This document shows, in pieces, positions 1 to 14,644 of a stretch of DNA of 64,000 nt. Every line of letters starts with the position of its first letter. Within the stretch, counting starts at the first letter, position 1. Source of the DNA: Cenococcum geophilum 1.58 (taxonomy: Eukaryota; Ascomycota; Dothideomycetes; Gloniales; Gloniaceae); NCBI GenBank assembly GCA_001692895.1, contig KV748209.1, positions 806,001 to 870,000 on the forward strand, in the 5' to 3' direction. A program made the translations under genes and the position numbers. The notes under the pieces are model-generated. The model was given only the letters and a program-made list of their open reading frames with translations. It searched no databases and was not told where the DNA came from.

Positions 1-523
1 ATAGCTTATAATTCCTATACTTAGAGTAGGGTAAAGTCTTTGCCCTTTAGGCGCTGGTAAAGACTGTACCTAGCGCTAGTGTGTAGTAAAGCCTTAATAT
101 TCTTTATAAAAGACCTCTAAGTAGTAGTAACGCGAGTATTAAGGTTAGCTATATCCCTGTTAGCAACCTAATAGCGCTTAACTTAGTTAATAAGGGTAAG
201 TAGCTTATTTAGGCGGCTATAAAAGGCCTTAGGGACCTAGTTCTATTAGCTATTAGAACCTAAACTAACGTATATAGACTTACTGCTTGGCATAACTTAT
301 TTAGTTATTAGTAGTAACTGCAATTATAGTTAGCGTACTTGCCGTAAATAGCCCACCTAGTAGTAGCTACGCGCTTAGCGTAGTAGAGGTAGATTAGTTT
401 TAATAAGGCTAGGGAAGCAGCTTATAAGTAGTATAGAAGTTTAGACGGCGTTTAATAGGATTAGCGACAGCTATAAGCTAGTATAGAGAATATTTATAAA
501 AGGTCTATTAATAGGTAAACCAG
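1..523. other. RIP-mutated repeat DNA, family not recognised
   Basis: AT-rich, TpA-rich DNA with stops in every frame, continuing off the left edge of the window. It ends at the CCAG target duplication of the element that starts at 524. I recognise no coding remnant in it. Confidence 0.5.
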
Positions 524-716
524 TGTTATGGAACAGGGGTAGTGGATATAGAGCTTATATATTTAAGGAGTCTATAAAACGTTACGCGATTAATTATAAG
601 GGTTAAGGGCGTAAGGAGGTAATATACCTACGTGTAGCTAATATAAGCTATACGCGAGGTGTATATAAGAGCACGGGGCTCTCCTATAGAGGCCCCTGCG
701 GTAGGGTTCCGTAATA
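524..716 (-). repeat. Left LTR of gypsy element B
   Basis: Starts TGTTATGG and ends CCGTAATA, where the right copy ends CCGTAACA. The two copies differ mainly by transitions, as expected from RIP. Confidence 0.8.
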
Positions 717-3700
717 CTACTCCCCCTCCTATAGAGGCGGAGCTTTGGCGACGTTGTGGTTACTATATATATATAAAAGAGACACTTAAGGTATAGAAAA
801 GAAGAAAAGGGGGATATTACTAAAGGCTTAAAATAACGTTATATAATAAGGCTTAGCATCTAAAAATCTAACTAATTAAATAACTTTAACTGCCGGTTAA
901 AGTTCCTAGATATCTTAATAATATTCCAGTTATGTAATTATATTTTACCGCAATCTAATGGCAATTTAACGGCAATTTACCCTTATATAGTAATATATAA
1001 CGGTTTAACTCTATAAGGGCTCCTATAAAGGATTAGGTATAAAATCTTTACTTAGGCCTAGTTTCTATAGGTTCGCGTAATAAAGGTCGCTAATTAGATC
1101 CTTTACATTTTTAAAGTCTTCCTATAGTTACTATTCTAGCTAATCTATATTAAATCCTATATATATAGCTCTATAGTAAAGTCATCGTCCTCTACCTTTA
1201 CTAAAGTATTTAGAGTTAATAATTTATTTAATAGTCCACTCCTTATAGTTCTTATCTTTATTCTTATCTCGAATTAGTACTAGTAGGGGTTTAGGCTATA
1301 TTTACCCTAGTAAAGGGTTAGGCTAATAAAAGTATAATAGCTATAGGTAAAATATAGGCTATATTCCGTAGGTAGCTAGGGTAGGTAGGAGTTATAGCTT
1401 ATATACAACTTCTTTATTAATAACTTGTTTAATTAAATAGGGGCTAAGGTTCTTATAATTAAGTGACTTTATAGGCCTCTATATAGAGATATTGCGTATA
1501 TTTAGCTATACCTAGTCGCTAACCCGCATCTTTAGTAGTGGCGTTTTATAACGGTTAGCAAAGTAGGCTTACTTTACTTAAGCCTAGGCCATTTCTTCCT
1601 TATAGTAGTTAAGTAGATTTTTTATATAGTTTGTATACTAGTTAGTAAGTAGTATTTTAAGGCGTTTTTTATATAGCAGTTTTTTATTAATAGGTTCTAG
1701 TAGCTCTATACCAAATTAGAGGTAATAACCCTTATTCGCGAAGAATGGGATAAGTCCTATAGTGGTTAAGACGTAGTTATTCGCTGCGAATTTACCTAGT
1801 AGGAGGTAATCTACCTACTTATCTTAACTATAGGCGACTACCTATCGTAGGTACGCTTTTATGCTAGTATTAGCGTTTTCCGGTTACCTAGTAGTTTTAT
1901 AGTAAAAGAATATAGATATCTTAATAGAGATACTAAGGTATTAGTGGATTTGTCTCTATATATTAAAGTTAAATTATATACCTTAGTCGGACGCAATTAA
2001 GTTAAGTAACCTATATAGTTAGTAAACTTCGTAAAAGAAGGCGTTAATAACGTCACTAACGGCTACGCCTTTAGTTAGGACGTAGTAGCGCTCTTTTATA
2101 AGTTGGCATATTATTATTAGGATATTCTTATAGGTACGGCTATATCGTTTATAAGGTAGTAGGTTAATAACGAAATCTATAGCGATATCTGCTTATTATT
2201 ATATAGGTACTAATAGAGGGTATAGTAGTCCTTAGTACTTTATATTAAAGGCCTTAGCGCGCTTATAACTATAGTAGGCGCCTATAAAGCGTTTAACTAA
2301 GTCTATTATTTTTAGCTAAAAGTAGTATCGGCTAAGAAGCTTATAGGTTCTTTCTCTACCTAGGTAGCCGCTTAATTGGAGGTTATAGGCCATTTAGATT
2401 AGTTGCCGTTATAGATTTTCTAAGNTAGGGATAAATAGGCGGCCTCTATAATAGANCCTATTCTCTTTTACTTTTAAGGCTGCTATATTAATCTAGCCTA
2501 AGCTTTAAAGGTTAGTAGGCAGCGTATGGGCGCTAGTGGTCTTTACAGCAATAAGTTAATATAGTAATAGGTTAATAAAGGTATTATATACTATAGTAAT
2601 AAGCTTATTAATTTTAGGAGGTAACTTTAGTTCTATAGTATAAAGCTAAGGTATAGTTAGCTCTATTATAGGTAGTATACCTAGGGCTAAATTTTATGCT
2701 TTTAGGATTATCTGTTATTAGAACTAATTATAAAGGTTATTTTTAGACTAAAGAAGGTCTTATAAGCGGCGTATTAGGCTATTAGGTTTAGTACTTTATA
2801 CTCTTAGTCTATATATAATTTTAAAGTTAAAACTAAAGAGGAACTTCTTTTAATATACTTAGCGTTAATTTAGCTGCTTTATAGTTATAAAGTACTTAAG
2901 GTTATAATAGTCTATAAGGACTTTAGTTGGCTAGTTAAGCTCTATTAAGGAGAGTTCTAGTTAGAATTCTTTAAACGCTTATATAATTATAAGGAGTTCT
3001 TTATTATAGATCTTATAGTTATACTCTTATAGTATAAGCTTAGATAAGTAGAATACAACTAGGTAAAGAAGACCGTTATTACCTATTTAAAAGAGGATAC
3101 TTACGTTAACGTAGTCTAAGGAGTCGGTTTTAAGATAGAGTTATTATTTTAGTATAAAGTAAGCTAAAATAGGTGCTTTAGTAAAGGCATTTTTAAGGTT
3201 TTAGAACGCCTTCTTATATTTAGGCGTCTAGGTAAAGCGTAGGTACGTTTTTCTTCCTTTTATAGAAAGGCCCTTTATTTATATTATTACTATAAGTAGT
3301 GCTACTACGCCTAAGAAGTTGTATATAAATTTCTAATAGAAGTTAGCGAAACTAAGAAAGGCTTATATATCCTTAATATAGTTAGGGGCTTACTATTTAG
3401 TAATTATATATACCTTCTTAGGGTCCATATAGATACCCTTAGTAGTAATAATTAGTTTAAGGTATTTTACTTCTATAATTAAGGATTTAGATTTCTTTAA
3501 ATTAATATAAAGTCCTATATCCCTAAGGCGCTATAGGACCTTTTAAATATGTTTAGTATACTTAAAAGGGTTATTATTATAAATAAGTATATTATCTAGG
3601 TACGTAGAGTAGAAGTTATTAAGGTAGTCCTATAAGGCGTTATTAATATAGCTTTAGAAGGTACCTAGGCCGTTATATATGCTAAAGGGTATAATAGTAT

Positions 3701-6672
3701 ATTTAAATTGGCCGAAGCGTAATATAAATATAGTTTTCTATTTATTACCTTCCCGTATTTAAAGATAGTTAAAGGCGGCGATAATATTAAGCTTAGTATA
3801 GATTTTAGCTTAACTAAGCCGCTTAAGGGTCTTATATATAAGCAGTACTAGGTATAAGTTTTTAATTGTAATAATATTAAGTCCTCTATAGCTAATATAA
3901 AATTAAATATCTTCTTTTAGCATCTTAGTGAGAAGAATAGGGGCGGCTATTGGTAATATGCTAGGACGAATAAATCCTTTATTAAGGTGCTTATTAATAT
4001 ACTTTTTTATAACTAGAAGTTTATCTTTTAAAATTAGGTAGAGTCTCTTATAAGGTAGCATTTTTCCTTATTCAATATTAATGGTATAGTTATTAGGTTA
4101 ATATAGGGGGAGTATATCTATACCCTTTTATAAGCACATGTCGGTAAAGTTATAGTACCTTTTAGGGAGGAGCTTACGGAGTTCTTTATTAGCAAGTCCT
4201 TCTTTAAGCTTTATAAACTTCTTAAAGTTTAAAGGTAAAAGTCTATAGAGTTTTATAAGGGCGTTATCTTCTAAAAGGTTAACTATATCTATCCTATTAC
4301 TATAAAGGACGTAGTTCTATTCTTTATTAAGCTTATATAGTTATAATTAGGAAGCTATAGTAACGGTTTAGCCTTTTCTATATACTATATAGTAGAAGGC
4401 TAGGGCACTTATATAGTAGTAGTTAGTTATAGGTAGGATAATAAGGGGTTCCTTAGGTTAATATCTTGGGGAGTAAATAGAGGCGGCTAGGCTATGCCCT
4501 AGGCAAGTCTCTCTATAGTATTTAAAGTTAAAGGTTATTTCTCTCTTCTTTTAGTTAATAGCGGGGTTATATTATTTAAGCTAGTTTATTCTAAGGATAA
4601 TAGGGTAGTTAGTAAGTAGTATAATATAGGCCTAGAGTTCTTCCTGGTGCCTATTTATATCTAGGTGATTTTCTATACGGTATAACTACTATTAGCAAGT
4701 TATAGGGCACGGGCTTTAATAAGGGGTAAGGTAGGTAAGTTATAAGTATATATAAACTAAATATTTATAAATTTATTAATAGCTCTGTAATTAATTATAA
4801 AACGGCTTTTATATTATTTTTTAGTAGTAGTTCCTATTATAGGTAAAACTATCTATTTCCGTTTATTTATCTTTACTAAGTTATTTATTAAGTAAGCTAA
4901 TATATAGATCCCTCCGTCGTTAGGGCGTTTTAACCTATAACTTAAAGCTAGGACTTAGCGTTTTCCGCTTCTATATCTAACTCTACTACTATTACTACGT
5001 CTTTATCTTATATAGTAGTAGTATATAATAATATATTTAGTGTTTAGGGTATTAGGCTAGGTATTAGGCGGCAGCTATTAAACCTAGCTATTAGGTAGTT
5101 TAGGTTATTATAATAGCAGCCTTCTTAATAGTATTTATAATAGTATCCTAGTTTCTAAAGTAGCTTATACTCTCTATTTAGGAGTTTTTACGGAAAGGTT
5201 AGTATAAAGAGGTTAATATTAGCTCTGGTAGTATTTAAGGTAGTAGGTGTTAGTGGCTTAGTATATATAGGTTTAGTAAGTCCGGAGGGCTTCTATAAGG
5301 AGGTCTTTAGGTAAAAGTTAGTAATAGCAATCTAATTTAGTCGTTGTTTAATCTTCTATAAGGCTGCTACTATATTATAAATATTATTGTAGTTATAGCT
5401 AGCGATTACGTAACTAAGGCAATAAGTGATTTTTTAAGGAGATCTTTCTAGTCTTTAGTATTATCTTAGGTAAGGGCTTTAGTATATTCCTAGAATTTAA
5501 TATTGAACTTATTAGATAATTTAGTAAGGCTTATCTTTAGGGCATGTAGTTTAGCTTAGTTAGTGGCTAGTAGGTTATAGTTACAGTATATTAAGTTAAA
5601 ATCGTTAAGGACTTTTTAGTAAGACTGCCACTTTTAGAGGCTACTAGTTTCCTATTAGGCGAAGAGTCTATTAAACAATATATCCTTTATTCGCCTAATA
5701 ATATAGCTAATCTTAGTATCTTCCGTAGGAAAAAGGTAGGCGCCCTATATTAGTTTTTTGCGGATTTATATCTTTTAGTAGCTATATTCCTTACGGTCTC
5801 CCTAAAAGACTAGGGGATTAAGGTAGCGTATATTAGACCCTATAGTAGTAGTTTAGGTCCAATTATTATAGCTTTTATTATCGCTACTTTAGTAGGGGTT
5901 CCTATTAGGTAAAGCTGCTTAGCGCTAACCCTTTATTAAGTATTAAGTAGGTAAAGTTACTAGGGGCATAGAGACTTAGGTAGCGTTATATATAGTAAAG
6001 AGGTATCTAGCGTTATTATAAATATGCTTATTAAGCTAAGATTATAGGTATTTAATTATGCCTTCTTTTTTAGTAACTATAGCAATTAGTGTAATCTTAT
6101 TCTTTTTTAACTATTAAACGTCGCGTTTAAATACGCGGAGGTTGTTTTCGGTTTCTTAATATATATTATTAGTAAGCGCCTTATAAGCTTATAGGTCTTA
6201 GATAATATTGCAATCTTAAGTAGTATATATCTTAGCTTATATAAGCTTTAGGTAATAGTTCTATAAAAGGTAGTAGTATTTATTAGGGTTTTATGCTACT
6301 ATTTTTACAAACGTCTTAGCGTCTTGTATTTTAATTTTAATAGGTAGTAACCCTTCTATTTACTTATCCGTAGTTATATAGTTAATAAAAGATAAGATAT
6401 TATTAGTATCTATCTTTATAGGGGTTAAGGCTAGGGCTAATAAATTAAATTCTCCTAGGATTAATTGACGTTGTAGGTTAAGTATAGGTATTAGATTATT
6501 CTTTAGGTTTAATATAATAGCTAATAAGGAATATTATCTTACTATTATAGGTTCCTTAGAAGTATAAAGTAAGATAATTTATAGATACGCTACTTTTAGT
6601 AGCGCCTATAGTATTATAGAGATATAGAATTAGTTATAGGCTAAGCGTTAGTAGTAAAAAGGCGCAACGTAA
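717..6672 (-). pseudogene. RIP-killed gag-pol region of gypsy element B
   Basis: Read on the minus strand, around 3350-3950, the translation shows a Ty3/gypsy reverse transcriptase despite many TAG/TAA stops: YLDN in place of the YLDD catalytic box, ILIYNNNPF, then EVKYLKLIITTKGIYMD and the AFLSFANFY connection motif. Near 2120-2180 the minus strand reads DIAIDFVINLLPYKRYSRT, which is the first catalytic Asp region of the integrase core. RT at higher coordinates than integrase gives the order gag-RT-RNaseH-IN on the minus strand. Single N bases lie near 2425 and 2456. The element is transcriptionally and translationally dead. Confidence 0.75.
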
Positions 6673-6772
6673 TGTTATATAACGGGGGCAGTAGCTATAG
6701 AGCCTATGTATTTAAGGAGTCTACAAGACGTTGCGCGATCGATCATAAGGGTTAAGGGCGTAAGGAGGTAAT
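6673..6772 (-). repeat. Right LTR of element B, first part
   Basis: Homologous to 524-623. It is broken at 6773 by the TIR element and resumes at 15338-15430. The last 11 bases, AAGGAGGTAAT at 6762-6772, are the target duplication repeated at 15327-15337. Confidence 0.8.
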
Positions 6773-7120
6773 TACCTCAGAAGCTCAGACCAAGAAATCA
6801 ATTACGCTAGCGTGCTAATCTCCTTCAGATATTTAATCGATTTCTTGGTCTAAGGCACTTTGGCGAGATTTGTATAGAAACACAAGCTTTTTTAGTAAGG
6901 AAAACTTATAAACCCCAAAAAAATTAATTAACATCCTTATAATATATTTTAAGGTAAAAATTATATTAAATTACTTAGGAGATTGAGCTCTATAGATTAT
7001 AAGATTTTAGGCTTTTTATATTTTTATATAGGCCCGTACGGGCCTATATAAAAAGTGCTTATACTTTTAATAATAGGAATTTTAACTTTAACGAAATTAA
7101 TCTTAAATTTGAAAGGGGAT

Positions 7121-7546
7121 TATTACAGACGCTTTAAGTACAATATTATAACTACTTAGGGAAGAGTCGGAAGAAGCTAGTTAGTTAATTTAGGTACGGT
7201 CTAGAATAGAGCCGGTAGAGCTATATAACAAGGAATAGTAACTAAGGTTATATAATATAATCTATATAATCTATAGGATCTATATAATCCGTAATAGAGT
7301 AGATAGAGTGTATATATATTATATATAAGGAGGATTTTATAGGAGTACGGTTGTGTATTTAAGGACCCTTAGTCCCTACCTAGATAGTTCCTTCCTTATA
7401 GTAATTCTTAGAATATAATTAGAGTTAATCTATTAGGCAACTACTCCACCAGTTATTATTACATTATTAACTTTTATACTTATATTTTCTACACACCTAG
7501 CCTATTAATAAGCCTATTGTAGTTCCTGCTACAAGGTTCCATTATA
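7121..7546 (+). repeat. 5' LTR of gypsy A
   Basis: Starts TATTACAGACGC, presumably ancestral TGTTACGGACGC, and ends GTTCCATTATA. It differs from the right LTR by transitions. Confidence 0.85.
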
Positions 7547-10500
7547 TAATCACTACCTAGTTACGGTACTAATATAAAAAGTTAAATAACATACCACTAA
7601 AAGCAGCCACTATAACGCTATTAACGGCGGCAACTACATTAAGGTTAGGTAATAACACTAATATAGTAGATATTAACTTATAGCAACCTATAACGGTCGG
7701 ATAACTATAGGAGATAGTTAACCAGTTAATAGAAAATAATGCAGCGTTAGAATAAAGGATTAACGGGATAGGCACAGCAAAGGTTAAGTTATTATTAATC
7801 AAAAGATACTTAGGAGAGAGATTAAAGCTTAAAAGATTCCTTATATAAATGCACTTTAAAGTCGCGCAGGAAGGAGCTAAGCTAGCAATACCTATAAATT
7901 AAATAGCGTATGCGGGATTATTCTTAATAGGAAGAGCACTTAAGTAGTTTAAGCCTTACCTTATAGAAATCCAGGTAAACAAAATAATAACTATAAACCA
8001 AGAGGTACGGTTTATGTTCTTAAGCTAAAACGGATTTATAGAATAACTTATATAAATATTTGGAGACCTAAAGGTAGTAACCACAGCAGAAAGAAAACTC
8101 TAAGACATTATGCAATAAACCTTAGCGATTAAGTATATAATGTAGTTTTAGACGTTAGCTATATAAGTTAAGTGGAATAATAGGGCGCTTATAGCATAGT
8201 ATAAGTAAGGACTTAAGGCTAAAGTCTAGGACGTAATTATCCTAATAGAAGATGCGGACACCCTAAGGGATTTAATAGATTAGGCGATTAAGATTAATAA
8301 TTAGATCTACTAAAGGAAATAGGCTAAGAAAGGTTAAGATAGAGTTCTATAGTTATATAAGGCGCAGAGTATATAACGACTAAAGCTAAGTTAAAAACTA
8401 TAGTATAGCGCAAAGCTAATAGACCTAAGTAGTACTAAAGAAGCCTATAAGAGATAGAGTAAAAAACTATAAAAACCTAGAGGTTAAGGATCTAGTAATT
8501 ATAGAACTAAGGAGTAGAGGCTAAACTAGGGATCTTAGTAGTAGAAGATGTTTAGGCGGACTCTATAGCAAAGTTAATAGTTTAGAGAAGGAGCTTATAT
8601 AAATTATAGAAAATAGGGTCACTTTATAAGGGATTATAAAGATGGTTAGAGTTACTATATAATAAAGGGAACTAGACTAATAGTAGAAGGCATATATATA
8701 TAGAGGGATAATAGTATACTATAAGGAACAAAAGAGTGTTTAATTAAAAGTTTTGCGTTTTGTTATAATAACGCATACCAAATTTATAAGGACGCTAAGT
8801 ATAGCGCAAGCTATTAGCTATAAGAGCTATATTTAGCGGAATATAAAGGAACTAATAAACTAGTTCGCAGATCGGATATTAAGGACGATAATTTTAACGT
8901 AGGTGAAACATTTTATAACAATAAGGTAATAAAGGCCGCTTACTAGAAGTGAGCAGACCTTAAAAATATTATATAAGAGGTAGAGGATAATTCCACTATA
9001 GAACAGGGAATATTAGTAGGGATTAAAACCCCACTAGATACGATGTCTATCGCTTTGCAAGACGTAAGAGAAGTAGGGTAATAAACTACTTTAGCACTTA
9101 ATAAAGACAAAAGACCAAAGGCTTAAGATTCTTAAGATAAGATATAAGACGACTAAGACTCTTAAAACGAGATAAGGTAAGCTTAAGGACCTATAACGGA
9201 CGAAAACCAATAGAGTAGAGCAGCAGCTTAGTTTAAAGATATATAAATAAGCTCGGGATAGAGATTCCTATAGGTATAAGACTCTTAAAATAAGATAAAT
9301 AAGATTTAAAACTCTTAAGATAAGATAAGAATACTAAGTAAGCCTAGTTAGACTAAGGCTAAAGTAATGCTTAAGAAAGAAGCAAGCTTAGGATTAAGAA
9401 TCCTATAGAACTAAGACTTTAAGACATAAATAAGGACTATTAATAAGATTAGAGAATCTGTAGTATAAATAGCAACTAGATTAGGAGATAGATATATAGA
9501 CCTAGAGGACCTACTAGGGAAATGCAGTATTTGGCCTAAGGACTAAAGAATTAATATAAAGATTAAGAAGTAAGATAACTTTAAGGATCTACTTATAAGA
9601 CGCAAAAAGAAAGAAACTATAGAGGAGTTTAGAGTAAGAATTACCTTATAGCAAGAACAGAAACTAGATAAGAGATTTAGTATATTAGGACGTATAAGGG
9701 ATAGAGCGCCAGTATAAAGAATTACTAATAGGCCTAGAGCAGGCATACTAAAAGCTAAGTAGCTTACCAAACTAGAATAAGAAGAGGATCTAGGGATTCC
9801 TACTAGGTTTAAGGAACGATATACTAAAGGCTATTACGACGTAGTAATAAGAAGATACTTCCTTACAGATAAGCCGTATATATTTTAACAGCTATACTAA
9901 AAGTAGTATAGGCAGATGTATAATGATAAGTAGGAAGATTTCTATATATAGTTAGATAAGAAAGTTATCTAAGACCACCTGATTATAGAAAAGGCTATAA
10001 ATTATATTAAAGGAGCTTTAATTATAACATTAAAAGATCTAAAGGAGTGTTTAGAGGACTAGAGAAGCGAGAGGCGTATCTTAGTACCTGCGAATAAAGT
10101 TATAACGTTTAGATTAATATAAGAGAGGTTTAAACTTAGGGATAAAAATAAGCTAAGAGTTAACCTAAGATACTAAGCATATTACACGCTATTATAGATC
10201 GCATATATAGATAATATATATAATATATACAAAGTACCTAAGAACAAGTACTAAAAGTACCCTATAAAAATATATTAGTTAGCAAAAGAATAAAGGTATT
10301 AAAATGCTAAGTATATATATAGTTAGCATCTAGTAGAAGTTTAGGAGTTAGAAGACTTAATACTTTAACCAGAAAAATTCCTTACGGAAGAATGCCTAGA
10401 TAAATAATAGTAGTGGAAATGCCTAGAGAATATATATCTATAGTATATTAAAGACAAAAAGCGAACTAAGTATTGGCCTAAGTTAGACTAAGTACAAGTA

Positions 10501-13500
10501 GGATTAAGTAGCTAATAGTTAGGAAAAGTAGAGGCCTATAGAACTAAAGGGAGCTAGTAGTAGAGCCTTAGACCCTTAAAGGAATTTAAAAACAGTACCT
10601 AAATTTACGAGTTAATTGGCAAGATTAATAGTTTAAGGCATTAATAGATAATAGAGTAATAAGGAACTATATCTTACTAACAGCAGTTAAGAAAATAGGA
10701 CTACTATATAGGCAAAAGGAATAGCCTTACCTATTAGTGACGATTTTAGGAGATCTAATAGCCTATAAAGGAGGGATTATTAATCTTAAAATAGGACCTA
10801 TTTAGTTAACCATTAAAGGGAGATAAATTAAGATGTCTTTTAATATATTACTATTAGGGGATAATAAGGCAGTACTAGAAATGCCTTAGTTACAGAAATA
10901 TAACCTAAAAATCGATTAGATTATAGGTTAGGTTAATATTAGAGATACTTAATGCCATACAATGCGATAATAAGCTAAGTTAGTATAGTACTAAGTCGGA
11001 GCGATATATAAAGAGACTAAGTGGAGCTTAAGTTATATACTAAGAAGATACCACAAGTATAGTAAGAAACTATAGTCACTAAAAAGTAAGAAGCTGTTAA
11101 AGTATATAGTATAGGACTATAAGATAGAATTAGAACTAGGAATAAGTTTAAGGTTCTTTCTAATCTATAAGCTTACTAAAGAAGAAAGAAGAGCATTAAA
11201 AGAGTTTATCTAAGAAAATTTACAAAAAGGATATATTAGGCCATTACAGTCATTAGTGGGTTATCCAGTACTATTTATACTAAAGAAAAATAGCAAACTA
11301 AGGCTGTATATTAACTATAGATAGTTAAATAGCATTACTAGGAAGGATAGATATCCTTTACCCTTAATTAGCAAAATCTAAGATAGGATAGGTAATGTGT
11401 AAATCTTTATAAAGATAGATCTAAGATAGGCGTACTATTAGATTAGGATTAAGGAAGGCAACAAATAGAAGGCAGCCTTTAGGTTAAAGGAAGGACTATA
11501 TAAACTATTAGTTATGCAATTTAGGCTTATAAACGTACTAGCAATATTCTAAAAGCGTATTAATAATGTGTTAGGAGAATACTTAGATGAATTTATTATG
11601 GTATATCTTAACGATATTATTATCTACTTAATAACTAAGGAAGAACATGGGGAATACGTTAAATGGGCCTTAAGGAGACTATAGGAAGAATAAATGCTAG
11701 TAATAATTAAGAAATACGAGTTCTTTACCAGGAAGACCGATTTCGTTAGATTTATTATTAAACTAGGCCAACTTAGTATAAATCTAAAGAAGATTAAGGC
11801 TATAGTAAATTAGTAAGAACCAGAGAACGTTATATAGTTAAGATTATTTCTAGGGTTTTATAATTACTATAGAAGGTTTATAGCATAATAGTTAAAGGAT
11901 ATTAAACTATTTACGCGGTTAATAAAGAAAGAAGAACTATAGGTATAGGGAAAGGAGCAATAGGAACTCTTTAGGAAAGTTAAAGAGTTATTTACCTAAG
12001 AACTAGTTCTTAAGATCTATTAACTAGGACTAGAGACGGTTATAGAAATAGATGTATTAGACTATATACTAAGGGCATACTTTATATAGAAATATTAAGA
12101 TAGATGGCACCTAGTGGCATATTATAGTTAAAAGATAACACTACTAGAGTTAAACTATAACATCTATAATACGGAGTTATTAGGTATAATTGCAGCACTA
12201 AAGAAATAAAGAGCATTCTTATAAGGCATAGAGAAACTATTTATAGTTAAGACGGATTATAAAAACCTAATAGGATTTTTAATAATAAAAGAACTTAACT
12301 AAAGATAGGTTAGATAGGCAGAGATGCTTATAGAATACTATTTTAAGATTTAGTATACTAAGGGTATAGATAATATACGGGTAGACGCTCTAAGCTATAA
12401 AGCTAAACTATAGAACAATAAGAAGCCGTTAGGGGCTTTACTATAAAAAGATACAGACAGATTAATTAGGTATAATTATCTAAAGATTATAGCAACTTAG
12501 AAAGAACTAGAGAAAGTTTATAAATTACTGGAAAGCTTTTAGGTATAGAGGATTCTAAAAGTATAACTAGAAGATCTATAGATAGATATATACGAAAATT
12601 AAGAAGCGAAGTATATCCTAAGGAGTATAGCAGAGCAATTTATAGAAGACTTCTATAAGGGATTAACTTAAGGACATAATAGGGCTATAGGCTTAGTGTT
12701 AAAACTCTAGGAGGAGTATATTATTAATGAAATTTAAGGCTTAGCGCGAAAAGTTATAAAGGAATATCTAGATTGCTAGAGAAATAAACTAATAAGGTAT
12801 AAGCTATATAGAGGGCTACAACCTATTAAAACACTAGAGAAACTATAGGAGGTTATATTATAAGACTTTATTATTAAGTTACTAAAGTTAAGAGATCCTA
12901 TTACCGGATAAGATTATAACGCAATCTTAGTAATAGTAGATAAGCTTACGAAGTGGGGATACTTTATAGTATATATAGAAGAAATCTTAGCGGAAGATAT
13001 TGCTAGAATCTATATTAAAGAAGTATTTATAAGATATAGAGTACTAAGTAAAATTATATTAGATAGGGATTTAAGATTTATAATAGTATTCTAGAAGATA
13101 TTCTTAGCAGAATAAGGAGTTAGAGTAGTAACTTTTACCGTATATTATCCGCAGACAAACGGTTAAACGGAAAGATTAAATTAGATACTAGAGTAGTATC
13201 TAAAACATTATATTAATTATGTATAGAATAATTAGGTATTGCTATTACTAGTTATATAGTTTATATATAATGTAACACTACAAGAAGGAATGGGTATGTT
13301 ACTATTTAAGGCGAATTACGGATATAAGCTAAGAATATCGCTATTGCTATATTAAGTAAAAAAGACGAGTAGTATAGCTAAGTAGAGGATAAAGATATTA
13401 ATAAATCTTTATATAGACCTTATGGAATTAATAAAAAGAGTATAAGAGAGAATAAAAAGGTACTATAATGCTAAGAGATCTAAGGGACTAGATCTTAAGG

Positions 13501-14644
13501 AGGGAGATAAAGTATGGCTACTATACAAAAATTTCAAGAGTTAATAACTAAGTAAGAAGTTAGACTATGTTAGGCTAAGACCTTTTAAAATTAAGTAAAG
13601 GATTTTACCAGTTATATTTAAGTTAAACCTACTAGCCAAAATAAAGATCTACCCTATATAATATATTGCAATACTAGAGCTAGTATATAGGAGTATTAAG
13701 CCACCGGTCTATAAAGCAGACATATATAAAGGACAAGAAGAAGATAAATAGTAAGTTTTAAAGATCGTTAATTATAAGGACATTAACGATAAAATATAGT
13801 ATAAAGTTAAGTGGATAGGCTACACTGAGACTACCTAGGAGCTACTAGAGAATTTAAAGAATGCTATAGGAAAGGTATAGGAGTATCGGAAGAAATTAGG
13901 TTAGGTAGTATTAATAAAGAAGGATTGCTAAAAAATAAGTTACCTAAAGGGGACCTAAGAAGAGTAGTTGCCAAACTACTTAGATCTATTTCCTTCTCTA
14001 TTAGAAGAGAATTTATTTTTTTATTACTAAGTTCCTATAGACCCTATTTTATAAGCTTCTACTCCTTAAAACGGACCTTCTTACGCACTTTCTTAAGACG
14101 GATTAGTTAAGCGGACGCCGCAAGACAAGACTTAAGGGCCTATTACTAAGTATCGGCAGCCTCCCGTTCCGTATTATAGGAACAGCATAATTTAGTAAGA
14201 GTAATAGACAGTTTATTATCTAGCCGCGTAGCAGTAGATTAAATATAAAACCCTAAAACAAATTAATTAGGGAACTAGACGACTATTAAGAGTAATAGGT
14301 TATATATATTTAGCATTAGAGACGAAGTAAACGTTATAGGACGAATAAATATTTGCTTTAGTATACTCTAAATAAAAGGACGGTTATTATAAAGATGGAT
14401 TCGCCAATATAATATAAACTAACCCTTTTTTTAAATAACGAGAATATGGAGACGGTATAATCTCACCTAGAGATAATATTATAGTAATAGTGCGAATACG
14501 ACAAGCGGTTAAGGAAGAAGAAATTGCTTTAGGTATAATAAGCAATAATAATAACTAAGTTAATTAGATGGATATTATACCTTTAGTAAATGACTTAGAG
14601 ATATTAGGAATCTTTAAGGATAAAGATAAAGGGGAGGGAGATAA
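7547..14644 (+). pseudogene. RIP-killed gag-pol of gypsy A
   Basis: Conceptual translation on the plus strand shows the usual gypsy order. Gag remnants lie at about 7.8-9.3 kb. Reverse transcriptase lies at about 11.2-11.9 kb, with LRLYINYR, DRYPLPLI, IFIKIDLRQAYY and VYLNDIIIYL (YLDD box degenerated to YLND). RNase H follows at about 12.0-12.3 kb, with an NYNIYNTELLGIIAALKK stretch. Integrase lies at about 12.7-13.4 kb. A chromodomain at about 13.74-13.9 kb reads IQYKVKWIGYTETTQELLE. Stops are almost all TAG/TAA at former CAG, CAA or TGG codons. Apparent short ORFs inside it are accidental open windows. Confidence 0.8.

Noticed and set aside
7569..7802. Short minus-strand open frames in RIP-mutated DNA (also 9543-9770, 13925-14110, 51028-51231, 56224-56418)
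   Set aside because: Chance open windows inside gypsy and LINE-like sequence, with AT-driven hydrophobic composition and no homology signal.
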